This document shows positions 16,377 to 24,347 of a DNA stretch of 64,000 nt, one piece after another. Position numbers and translations under genes: made by a program. Origin of the DNA: Bacteroidota bacterium (lineage in GTDB: Bacteria; Bacteroidota; Bacteroidia; Bacteroidales; VadinHA17); assembly GCA_029552825.1 (NCBI GenBank), contig JAKPDL010000151.1, forward strand, positions 1-64,000, given 5' to 3'. The notes below the pieces were generated by a model that was not told the DNA's origin, ran no database searches, and was given only the letters and a program-made list of their open reading frames with translations. The first letter of the stretch is position 1. Every line of letters begins with the position of its first letter.

Positions 16377-17171
16377 ATGGCAGAAAATAAATTTTTATAT
16401 AAAACCGGACTTGTTCTAAGCGGCGGTGGCGCAAGGGGCTTTGCGCATGTAGGTGTTCTTAAAGCACTTAATGAAGCTGGTATTTTCCCCGACGCAGTTG
16501 CAGGAACAAGTGCCGGGGCTATTGCAGGCGTTCTTTATTGCGACGGATATACGCCCGACGAAATAATGAATATAATGCGTTCACGCAGCTGGCTCGAATA
16601 CATGCGCCCTTCAGTCAGCAAAACAGGCCTGCTGTCTATCTCAGGAGTGCAAAAAATTCTTAAAGAACATCTCCGGGCGAAAACTTTCGACGAACTTAAA
16701 ATAAAACTTTACGTCACTGCAACAGACTTTAATAATGGAAAGGCCGTCTATTTCGAGAAAGGAGATCTCATTAAAACTGTAATCGCATCTGCAAGTATAC
16801 CTGTAATATTCAAACCTGTAATTATTGAAGGAATAACATATTTCGACGGGGGTGTTCTCGACAATCTGCCAATCCAACCACTCGAAGGAAAATGCAGGGT
16901 GATAATTGGTTCATATGTAAACCCGACCGGCCCTGAGAAAAACTTTAACAGTCTTATCAAAATAGCCGAGAGAACATTTCTTCTTAACCTGTCGCGTGAG
17001 GTAAACTCAAAAGCAACAAGGTTTGACCTTTTAATTGCTCCGACAGAACTCAAAAATTATCCGGTTCTTGACCCGGAAAAATCGGAAGAAATTTTTAGAA
17101 TAGGATACGAAACCACCAGGGAGCTCCTGAAATCAAAAGAGATTTACAACAAATTATTATTCAAAAAATAG
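16377..17171 (+). CDS. Patatin-like phospholipase
   Basis: A 264-residue patatin-fold lipid acyl hydrolase. The oxyanion hole GGGARG (16-21), nucleophile elbow GTSAG with Ser45 (43-47) and the catalytic Asp157 in DGG make the intact Ser-Asp dyad. This is the short single-domain RssA/YchK-type bacterial form, without a signal peptide or outer-membrane barrel, so likely cytoplasmic or membrane-associated and acting on phospholipids or lysolipids. It is convergent with nfo, with 5 bp between stops. Confidence 0.92.
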   Translation: MAENKFLYKTGLVLSGGGARGFAHVGVLKALNEAGIFPDAVAGTSAGAIAGVLYCDGYTPDEIMNIMRSRSWLEYMRPSVSKTGLLSISGVQKILKEHLRAKTFDELKIKLYVTATDFNNGKAVYFEKGDLIKTVIASASIPVIFKPVIIEGITYFDGGVLDNLPIQPLEGKCRVIIGSYVNPTGPEKNFNSLIKIAERTFLLNLSREVNSKATRFDLLIAPTELKNYPVLDPEKSEEIFRIGYETTRELLKSKEIYNKLLFKK

Positions 17172-17176
17172 TCTTA

Positions 17177-18019
17177 TTACTTAACATAAGAATAGAGTTT
17201 TCTGATCTCTTCTTCCCAGAGTGATTCATCAGGTGTTTCGAGTATAATTGGTATGTTATCAAAGCGTGAATCATTCATAATTAACTTGAAAACTTCTTCG
17301 CCAAGAAATCCTTTTCCGAGATTTTCATGACGGTCAACACGAGATGCATATTCCTTCTTTGAATCATTAATATGTAACCCTCTTAAAAAATTAATTCCTA
17401 TTATTTCATCAAAAAGTTTAAATGTTTCCATAAATCCTTTTGCATCCTTAATGTTGTAGCCGGCCGCATAAGCATGACAGGTGTCAAAACAGACTCCTAC
17501 CCTGGTCTTATCTTCAATAAGTTCAATTATATATCTGATCTGTTCAAATTTATAACCAACGTTTGTCCCCTGCCCTGCAGTGTTTTCAATCACAGCAGTA
17601 ACTCCCCTGGTTTTTTCCAGTGTAATATTTATTGACTCTGCAATAATCTTAAGACAATCTTCTTCTCCTGTAAGGTTCAGATGGCTTCCGGGATGAAAAT
17701 TAAGACGATCAAGACCGAGTAGTTCGCATCGTTTAAATTCCTCTAAAAACGACTTCCTCGATTTTTCAAGAGCCTCCTTTTCTGAATGACCCAGATTTAT
17801 TAGATAACTGTCATGAGCAAGAATCTGAAATGATTTATAACCTAAAGTCTCACAGTTTTGTCTGAACAACTTTATGACTTCCTCTGACAGTGGTGGCGCA
17901 AACCATTGTCTCTGATTTTTGGTAAATAAAGCAAATGCTTTTGCACCTATTCTGTGTGCATTCAAGGGTGCATTATGTACACCTCCTTCTGCACTAACAT
18001 GTGCACCTACATATTTCAT
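17177..18019 (-). CDS. nfo: Endonuclease IV (AP endonuclease)
   Basis: Cleaves DNA 5' to abasic sites and removes 3' blocking groups in base excision repair. It has 280 residues. All the zinc-ligand segments of the family are visible: [65 protein letters not shown] and the final ILETPDES. It is followed upstream by the PurF-like gene, 25 bp away on the same strand, so cotranscription is possible. Confidence 0.97.
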   Translation of the reverse strand: MKYVGAHVSAEGGVHNAPLNAHRIGAKAFALFTKNQRQWFAPPLSEEVIKLFRQNCETLGYKSFQILAHDSYLINLGHSEKEALEKSRKSFLEEFKRCELLGLDRLNFHPGSHLNLTGEEDCLKIIAESINITLEKTRGVTAVIENTAGQGTNVGYKFEQIRYIIELIEDKTRVGVCFDTCHAYAAGYNIKDAKGFMETFKLFDEIIGINFLRGLHINDSKKEYASRVDRHENLGKGFLGEEVFKLIMNDSRFDNIPIILETPDESLWEEEIRKLYSYVK

Positions 18020-18044
18020 AATGAATTACATTTAAAAGTAAATA

Positions 18045-19448
18045 TTAAAAATAACTGCTTCCATCCCAGCAGTGGGTACATAGTTTTTCCTTTGGCAGTC
18101 CTATAGCTTTCACCAGATCATCCAGCCTCTGGTACATCAATGAATCAAGGCATAGATTCTCGGTAATGCAGGATACCATCTTCTTATATTTCGGAGAATC
18201 CGGGTCGGTATATTCTGTAATATCCTTACTGTCTTCTCCGAGCTGCCTTATCGCTTTTCTCCCTGCAAGTTCATATATAGAACGAGATTGGGAAAAATTA
18301 AGAAAGGTACAGGGAAACATCAGTGGAGGACATGCTATTCTCATATGTACTTCTTTTGCTCCGCATAAGCGGAGCTCCTTTGCACTTTCTTTCAATTGTG
18401 TGCCTCTTACAATACTATCATCCAGAAAAATTATTCTTTTTCCCTTTATTATTTCGTCATTCGGTATCAGTTTCATTCGGGCTACAAGATCCCTCTGGCT
18501 CTGGTCCTGTGGCATGAAACTTCTTGGCCATGTAGGGGTATACTTTGAATATGCTCTTTTATACGGTAAACCTTTCTGATTGCTGTAACCAACTGCATGA
18601 CCAATTCCCGAATCCGGAATACCGCAAACAAAATCCGCTTCAATTACGTCTCTCTTAGCAAGAGCTGCACCACACCTGTACCTGCACTCTTCAACATTTA
18701 TCCCTTCATAATACGAAGGTGGATAACCATAATAAACCCATAGAAAAGCACATATCTGCATCTCATCAGATGGCTTCTTCAACTGTGTATAACCATCTTC
18801 CTTCACCAGAACAATCTCAGAAGGTCCTGGAAAATATACAATTTTATATCCTGTATTGGCAAATGAACTTGATTCTGTTGCTACTGCATAAGCACTCTCT
18901 TTTTTACCTATCACAATCGGTGTTCTCCCAAGACGGTCACGTGCAGCAATTATCCCCTCAGAAGTGAGAATCAACAGAGAACACGACCCTTTGACCTTTT
19001 CAAAAACATTATCAATGCCGGAAACAAAATCATCCTTTTCGCAAATCAGATTTGCAACAATTTCAGTAGGATTAATATTCCCTTCAAAATGTTCTGTAAA
19101 ATGTATTTTTTTTTCGAGAAAATACTTCTCAAGCTCACTTATATTTACAATTCTGCTTACCGTTGCAATTGCAAAAGGGCCAAGATGGGAATTAAATAGA
19201 AGAGGTTGGGGATCGGTATCACTTATAATGCCCATCCCTGCATTACCTTCAAACATTGAGAGTGCATTTTCAAATTTGTTGCGGAAATATGCATTTTCAA
19301 TGCTGTGAATTTCACGCCTGAAACCTTTTCCGGGTTCATAAAAAACCATCCCCGCTCGCCTGGTTCCAAGATGTGAATGATAATCGGTTCCGTAATAAAC
19401 ATCTTCAACACAAGATGATTTTGATACTGCACCAAAAAATCCACTCAT
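18045..19448 (-). CDS. Amidophosphoribosyltransferase-like protein lacking the N-terminal Cys
   Basis: A 467-residue homolog of PurF, which makes phosphoribosylamine from PRPP and glutamine. The PRPP loop is intact (FLDDSIVRGT, 341-350) and the Ntn-type glutaminase fold is recognisable (YGTDYHSHLGTRRAG). However, the protein begins MSGFFGAVSK: Ser occupies position 2, where glutaminase-active PurF exposes its catalytic Cys after Met removal. Cysteines including IACPP (373), a CTHC pair at the C-terminus and C256/C259 could bind an Fe-S cluster. I recall similar Cys-less paralogs in other Bacteroidota beside a canonical PurF. It may use ammonia, or Ser as nucleophile, or be regulatory. Confidence 0.82.
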   Translation of the reverse strand: MSGFFGAVSKSSCVEDVYYGTDYHSHLGTRRAGMVFYEPGKGFRREIHSIENAYFRNKFENALSMFEGNAGMGIISDTDPQPLLFNSHLGPFAIATVSRIVNISELEKYFLEKKIHFTEHFEGNINPTEIVANLICEKDDFVSGIDNVFEKVKGSCSLLILTSEGIIAARDRLGRTPIVIGKKESAYAVATESSSFANTGYKIVYFPGPSEIVLVKEDGYTQLKKPSDEMQICAFLWVYYGYPPSYYEGINVEECRYRCGAALAKRDVIEADFVCGIPDSGIGHAVGYSNQKGLPYKRAYSKYTPTWPRSFMPQDQSQRDLVARMKLIPNDEIIKGKRIIFLDDSIVRGTQLKESAKELRLCGAKEVHMRIACPPLMFPCTFLNFSQSRSIYELAGRKAIRQLGEDSKDITEYTDPDSPKYKKMVSCITENLCLDSLMYQRLDDLVKAIGLPKEKLCTHCWDGSSYF

Positions 19449-19562
19449 ACAAGGATCATTAACTAAGTTAATATCAAAATGAAAAATTTAACGCTAATTA
19501 ATTTTTAAAACACCATAAATATAAACTGATATTATTATTTTTATCCCCTAAATTAATTAAAC

Positions 19563-20462
19563 ATGTCTGATTCAAATAAAACAAACAATAGTTTTCCACA
19601 GAATAAACCTCCGGTTTTTCTTATTTTTATTACAGTTATCCTCTCCATTGCTTTTATTTTTCTGGTAATAAGCTATTTCTCACAGAAAAATAAAATGATT
19701 GAAATGGAGACTGTACTCACACATGAAAAAGATTCCCTGGCCAATGAAATACGGAAAATAATGTACGGGTATGATACCCTCAGGTCAAATAATGATTCAC
19801 TTAATGCACAGCTTGCCCGGGAAAGAGAACGTATACGCCGCCTCCTGTCAATAAATGCGTCAAATGTAGAACTCATTAAAAAGTACCGTGCCGAAATAAA
19901 TACCCTCAGAGAAATAATGAAAAGCTATATAGTCCAGATAGATTCACTTAATACCCGTAATAAATTACTTGCAGCTGAAAATCAAGATATCAGGCAAAAA
20001 TTCAGTCAGGTTCAGAAAACCAATATTGAACTTGAAAAAGTTAAAGAAGAATTATCAACAAAAGTCGAAATAGCTTCAGTTATACAGGCTAAAAACATAG
20101 TGGCAGTTGCTCTGAATAAAAACCGCAAAGAGACCACAAGAATTGATCGTCTCGACAAACTCCGGGTATGCTTTACCCTCAGGGAAAATCCCATCGCAAC
20201 TGCTGGTAAAAAGACCGTATATATGAGAATCATAAGACCCGATCAGCTGTTAATTACTACAAGTCCAGACAACCTATTCGATTACGGAAATACAAAAATG
20301 ATTTATACAGAAAGCCGGAGTGTAGACTACATCAATCAGGATGTCGATATGTGTATATATGTAGACAATACGGGAGATTTTATTCCGGGTAACTATAACG
20401 GCGAACTCTACCTTGAAGGAAATCTGATCGGTACATTTACATTTATGCTGACAAAAAGATAA
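19563..20462 (+). CDS. Membrane-anchored coiled-coil protein of unknown function
   Basis: A 299-residue protein I cannot name. Residues 1-17 are polar, 18-42 form one transmembrane helix (PVFLIFITVILSIAFIFLVI), and about 45-175 are a long coiled coil with heptads such as LARERERIRRLLSINASN and NIELEKVKEELSTKV. The C-terminal domain (about 180-299) is beta-rich, ending IPGNYNGELYLEGNLIGTFTFMLTKR, like an Ig-type fold. Topology predicts a cytoplasmic N-tail and a periplasmic coil and sensor-like head. The plan recurs in Bacteroidota hypothetical proteins. Flanked by the divergent PurF-like gene and convergent hemW. Confidence 0.75.
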   Translation: MSDSNKTNNSFPQNKPPVFLIFITVILSIAFIFLVISYFSQKNKMIEMETVLTHEKDSLANEIRKIMYGYDTLRSNNDSLNAQLARERERIRRLLSINASNVELIKKYRAEINTLREIMKSYIVQIDSLNTRNKLLAAENQDIRQKFSQVQKTNIELEKVKEELSTKVEIASVIQAKNIVAVALNKNRKETTRIDRLDKLRVCFTLRENPIATAGKKTVYMRIIRPDQLLITTSPDNLFDYGNTKMIYTESRSVDYINQDVDMCIYVDNTGDFIPGNYNGELYLEGNLIGTFTFMLTKR

Positions 20463-20481
20463 AGATAATCAGCATTAGTTA

Positions 20482-21609
20482 CTATACCATCATAAATTCA
20501 GAAATGATATTGTCTGATATCATTTTTCCTGTATTGGTAAGAACGAGATGATTGTTTTCAAGTCTCATTAACCCGTAATCGATAAATTTCCTGGATAAGT
20601 TCATCACGTAATCGTAGCCTTCCTTACTGAAATTTATTTCTATATAGTCAAGATCTATCCCCCACATAGTTCTGAGGGAAGTCAAAATGTATTCGTTGAA
20701 TATTTTTTTGTTGTCCAGTTCTTCTCTTGTATAGAATTTTTTATTGCTCTCAACCGCAGATATATATTTTTCAAGATTGCTAATATTCCACTGTCTTGAT
20801 ATCCTGTTGAAAGAGTGTGCCGAAGGACCCAGCCCGATATATATTACCTGCCTCCAATAGTTACTGTTATGCTTGGAAAACCATCCTTCCTTTGCAAAAT
20901 TTGAAATTTCATATTGAATAAAACCGGCATTTTCAGCTTTTTCAATAAGAAGGTTAAATTGATTGTTGCTTTCCTCTTCATCCAGTTCATTTAGTTTACC
21001 GGCTTTTTTAAGCTTCCCGAAGAATGTTTCCGGTTTTATTGTCATATGGTAAGCTGATAGATGTTTAATGTTATATCCAAAGGTCTGTTCAAGATCTTTT
21101 CCCCAGCTGGCAGAATCATACCCGGGTATACCATATATCAGGTCAACCGAAATGTTTTCAAACCCGGCTTTTTCAGAAAAAATAAGAGCCTCTGCAGCCT
21201 GTTTACTGTTGTGTCGACGATTAAGCATCCTTAAAATATCATCATTCCACGATTGTATTCCATAACTCAACCTGTTAAATCCTATTTTCCTGATTTCATT
21301 CAACCATTCAATTCCAACATCATCCGGATTTACTTCAATTGTTATCTCACAATCATTTTCAACATTGAAAATTCCATATAATCCATCAATTAAATCAGAT
21401 AACTCTTTAACACTCAGTACCGAAGGCGTTCCACCCCCTAAATAGATCGTTGATACAGATTCCCCTGAGAGATAATCTTTTCTTAATTTCGCTTCCAGAA
21501 GAACAGCATTAATAAACCTGCTGTGATTATCTTCATCCAGTACTTTGTAAAAATCACAGTAATGGCAAATACTTTTACAAAACGGTATGTGTATGTATAT
21601 TCCGGCCAT
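20482..21609 (-). CDS. hemW: Radical SAM heme chaperone HemW
   Basis: A 375-residue radical SAM protein. The cluster Cys motif is FCKSICHYCDF (C11, C15, C18), and the HemW hallmark HNSNYW (within about residues 246-251) is present, which distinguishes it from coproporphyrinogen dehydrogenase HemN. HemW binds heme and is thought to deliver it to respiratory enzymes. Other family segments are YLGGGTPS, EVNPDD, RLSYGIQSW and LIYGIPG. It is single on the minus strand, diverging from VanZ. Confidence 0.95.
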   Translation of the reverse strand: MAGIYIHIPFCKSICHYCDFYKVLDEDNHSRFINAVLLEAKLRKDYLSGESVSTIYLGGGTPSVLSVKELSDLIDGLYGIFNVENDCEITIEVNPDDVGIEWLNEIRKIGFNRLSYGIQSWNDDILRMLNRRHNSKQAAEALIFSEKAGFENISVDLIYGIPGYDSASWGKDLEQTFGYNIKHLSAYHMTIKPETFFGKLKKAGKLNELDEEESNNQFNLLIEKAENAGFIQYEISNFAKEGWFSKHNSNYWRQVIYIGLGPSAHSFNRISRQWNISNLEKYISAVESNKKFYTREELDNKKIFNEYILTSLRTMWGIDLDYIEINFSKEGYDYVMNLSRKFIDYGLMRLENNHLVLTNTGKMISDNIISEFMMV

Positions 21610-21673
21610 ATTACAATGTCCTGCATAAAATTATGAAATTATATGTTACAAAATTTACTTTATATTTACCTTC

Positions 21674-22051
21674 ATGAAATTCTTCCGAAATAACATACTT
21701 TCTATTTTGTTTTCAGCTCTGATTGCTGTTTCCAGCTTTACCAGTTCCAAAAGCATCAGCAAAATCAATTTTCTACATCTGCAAAATATCGACAAAGTTG
21801 TACATCTTCTGATGTACGCCTGTCTGACGTTTTTAATCCTGTTTGAAAACAGAAACAGGATTAAAAATAAAATACATTATGTCTTAATTATTTCTATAAC
21901 TTTTGCCTATGGCCTGATCATTGAAATTCTCCAGCCAATAATTACAAACAGCAGAAGTAGAGAACCTGCAGATATGATGTTTAACCTCTCCGGTATTATA
22001 GCTGTGGTGATAATATGGTATGTTATAAACAACTATAAAAAGAAATTATAA
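21674..22051 (+). CDS. VanZ family membrane protein
   Basis: A 125-residue protein with about four membrane helices. The VanZ signature is visible: NIDKVVHLLMYACLTFLIL in helix 2, and ITFAYGLIIEILQPII followed by NSRSREPADMMFNLSGIIAV. The family is named for low-level teicoplanin resistance, but the many chromosomal members have no defined role. Its stop codon overlaps that of the convergent rrf2 gene within the palindromic TTATAA at 22046-22051. Confidence 0.88.
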   Translation: MKFFRNNILSILFSALIAVSSFTSSKSISKINFLHLQNIDKVVHLLMYACLTFLILFENRNRIKNKIHYVLIISITFAYGLIIEILQPIITNSRSREPADMMFNLSGIIAVVIIWYVINNYKKKL

Positions 22052-22486
22052 CATTATTTCATTGGATTGTTTTGCCGATTCTACAAGATGACTTATAGTA
22101 GTTTCCCTGAAAAGCTTAACTATTTCATTTCTGATATTTGAAAATTTTGCGTGAATAGGACATAAAAGTTTTTCTGCATCAGCTGATTTGCATGTACGGT
22201 TATGTATTACACAATTTTCAAATAATTCATTTCCATCTATAATTGATATAATTTCATAAATACTGATTTTACATGGATCCTTTGCAAAAGAAAATCCTCC
22301 ATGAGGCCCCTTTGACGAATATAAAATTTTGTTTCTTACAAGCTGTTGAAGTATTTTAGCCAGAAAAGGATTCGGTAGATTAAGGTCCCTGGAAATCGTT
22401 TTAATATTAATACTACCTGATCCATCCGTTTTACTTGCCAGATAAACCAGAGCTCTGATTCCATATTTGCATGTATTTGAAATCAT
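22046..22486 (-). CDS. Rrf2 family Fe-S-type transcriptional regulator
   Basis: A 146-residue Rrf2/IscR-family repressor. The start at 22486 gives MISNTCKYGIRALVYLA, the family N-terminus; an ATG at 22495 would overlap rpiB. The winged helix spans about 1-80 with PNPFLAKILQQLV as the recognition region. Cys92, Cys99 and Cys109 plus His112 sit where IscR holds its [2Fe-2S] cluster, though spacing is wider, so cluster sensing of iron or redox state is likely. It follows rpiB by one base and is probably cotranscribed with it. Targets unknown. Confidence 0.9.
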   Translation of the reverse strand: MISNTCKYGIRALVYLASKTDGSGSINIKTISRDLNLPNPFLAKILQQLVRNKILYSSKGPHGGFSFAKDPCKISIYEIISIIDGNELFENCVIHNRTCKSADAEKLLCPIHAKFSNIRNEIVKLFRETTISHLVESAKQSNEIML

Positions 22487-22487
22487 G

Positions 22488-22934
22488 TTAAACAATCTTT
22501 AATGGAATTTTTGCTATTCTGTTAGTATGTCTTCCACCCTCAAATTCAGTGGTAAGGAAAGTCCTGACAATCAAAATTGCTTCCGGCTCCGAGATAAACC
22601 TGCCAGGCAAAGCGCATATATTGGCATCATTATGTGCCCTGGCTAAACGACTAATTTCTTCATTCCAGCAAAGCGCACTCCTTATCTTTTGATGTTTGTT
22701 TACTGTCATATTTATTCCATTACCTGTAGCACAAATAGTTATTCCCAGGTCATATTCACCTTTCGAAATTGATAAAGCAAGAGGATGAGCATAATCTGGA
22801 TAATCTGTACTTTCATCCGAAAAACTTCCAAAATCCTTGAATTCATATCCATTTTTTTTCAGAAATTCAATTATTTTGCCTTTCAGAAAATAACCAGCAT
22901 GATCACTGGCAATACCTATTTTTTTCATTTTCAT
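22488..22934 (-). CDS. rpiB: Ribose-5-phosphate isomerase B (RpiB/LacAB family)
   Basis: Interconverts ribose-5-phosphate and ribulose-5-phosphate in the pentose phosphate pathway. It has 148 residues. Motifs are IGIASDHAGYFLK at the N-terminus, DYPDYAHPLA, and the active-site ICATGNGINMTVNKHQKIRSAL with the catalytic Cys of the RpiB type, then the HNDANICALPGRF loop. An alternate ATG two codons in (MKKIGIASDHAG) is equally good. It is the first minus-strand gene left of the AT-rich 22935-23397 gap. Confidence 0.94.
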   Translation of the reverse strand: MKMKKIGIASDHAGYFLKGKIIEFLKKNGYEFKDFGSFSDESTDYPDYAHPLALSISKGEYDLGITICATGNGINMTVNKHQKIRSALCWNEEISRLARAHNDANICALPGRFISEPEAILIVRTFLTTEFEGGRHTNRIAKIPLKIV

Positions 22935-23397
22935 TAATTTATTTAATCCGAATTACAATATTCAGACAATGCGTAAAGGTAATCACCAGATACAAATAAA
23001 TCAAAGAGATGATCAAATCAATATTTTATTAACAACAATTTTATTTATCTGTTTATAAATCATTAGAATTTATTAAGATACTATTTTTTGAAAATTTAAT
23101 AAAAGACCTTAAACCTCTTATAAACAATTTAACATTTAATTTTGTTTATGTTTTTATGAAGATATTTATAAATTAACAGATGTTAATATAATGTTTAAAA
23201 TGCTGAATATCAAAAATGGTATACTTTTTGACATGTTTAAAACATGTTTTTATGTATGTGATTGTAATATTTAAAAGCAAATTTTATTTTTTATTTCAAC
23301 AATATTAACAGAATATATTCTAATTCTTTTAAGAAAAATTTTTAAACCTGTAATAAAGAACACTGTTAAAAAACCGATATATTTAACATCCTGGGAA
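22935..23397. other. AT-rich divergent gap; candidate replication origin
   Basis: No gene. G and C together are scarce, with long A/T tracts. By hand count, C exceeds G on the plus strand to the left (3 G and 17 C in 21301-21360; 4 and 12 in 21661-21720, inside a plus-strand gene), while G exceeds C to the right (18 and 10 in 24481-24540). Genes mostly point outward on both sides. DnaA-box-like 9-mers TTATWAACA occur at 23026-23034 (+), 23050-23058 (-) and 23118-23126 (+), with near matches at 23181-23189 and 23302-23310. No perfect TTATCCACA is present. With parS-like sites 15 kb away, an origin is plausible, not proven. Confidence 0.42.
23227..23258 (+). promoter_or_regulatory. Putative nadA promoter with a palindromic operator in the spacer
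   Basis: TTTG (23227-23230), 20 bases, then TATGTATG (23251-23258), one mismatch from TAnnTTTG. The spacer is almost filled by a perfect 17-base palindrome, ACATGTTT-A-AAACATGT (23231-23247). A repressor bound there would cover the promoter. The start site would fall near 23265, giving a leader of about 130 bases before nadA. Confidence 0.45.
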
Positions 23398-24339
23398 ATG
23401 ACAGAAATAGATTACATAAAAGAAATTGAAAGGCTCAAAAAAGAAAAGAACGCAATCATACTTGCGCACTTTTATCAGACTCCAGATATACAGGATATCG
23501 CCGATTACGTTGGAGACAGTCTTGCATTAGCACAGAAAGCTTCGTCAGCTGATGCTTCGATTATAGTAATTGCAGGAGTTAAATTCATGGCTGAGACTGC
23601 GAAAATATTGGTTCCTGAAAAAAAGGTATTGATCCCCGATATTAACGCAGGATGTTCACTAGCAGATTCATGTACACCTGAAGAATTTAAAAAATTTATT
23701 GAAGAAAACCCAGGAAGAACGGTTGTTTCATATGTTAATACTTCAGTTGAAATAAAGGCAATGTCTGATATCATATGTACGTCATCAAATGCGCTACAGA
23801 TAATTGAATCTCTACCTGAAAATGAAAAGATAATTTTTGCACCCGACAGAAACCTTGGTAACTACATAAAAAGTAAAACCACAAGAGATATAATTGTTTG
23901 GGATGGAGCCTGTCATGTTCATGAAAAATTTTCACTTGAAGGAATCCTTGAATTAAAGAAAAAGTATAAAAATGCCAGAATAATTGTCCATCCAGAATGC
24001 GAATTACCAGTAAGAATGATTGCTGATTTTATTGGTTCAACTTCAGCATTACTTAAATTTACAAAAGAAGATAATGGCGAAATTTATATAGTTGCTACTG
24101 AACCAGGCATTCTACATCAGATGATTAAGTCAAATCCGAATAAGAAATATATACCTGCACCACCATCCGATTTATCTTGTGCCTGCAGTGAATGTAACTA
24201 TATGAAAATGATTACACTTGAAAAAATATATTATACAATTCTCAATGAAGAACCTGAAATAATTCTGGATGAAGAAATAATAAAAAGGGCCTCAAAGTCT
24301 GTTTTAAGAATGTTTGAAGTATCTTCAAGGATTGGTTAA
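23398..24339 (+). CDS. nadA: Quinolinate synthase
   Basis: Condenses iminoaspartate with DHAP to quinolinate, using a [4Fe-4S] cluster, in de novo NAD synthesis. It has 313 residues, the short NadA form. The three cluster cysteines are in INAGCSLADSC, WDGACHVHEKF and LSCACSECNYMKM. The N-terminal AHFYQTPDIQDIADYVGDSL and substrate-binding SYVNTS and HPEC segments are also clear. nadB and nadC are absent from the window, so NadA is separated from its pathway partners. It is the first plus-strand gene right of the AT-rich gap. Confidence 0.97.
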   Translation: MTEIDYIKEIERLKKEKNAIILAHFYQTPDIQDIADYVGDSLALAQKASSADASIIVIAGVKFMAETAKILVPEKKVLIPDINAGCSLADSCTPEEFKKFIEENPGRTVVSYVNTSVEIKAMSDIICTSSNALQIIESLPENEKIIFAPDRNLGNYIKSKTTRDIIVWDGACHVHEKFSLEGILELKKKYKNARIIVHPECELPVRMIADFIGSTSALLKFTKEDNGEIYIVATEPGILHQMIKSNPNKKYIPAPPSDLSCACSECNYMKMITLEKIYYTILNEEPEIILDEEIIKRASKSVLRMFEVSSRIG

Positions 24340-24347
24340 TAAGGGAA

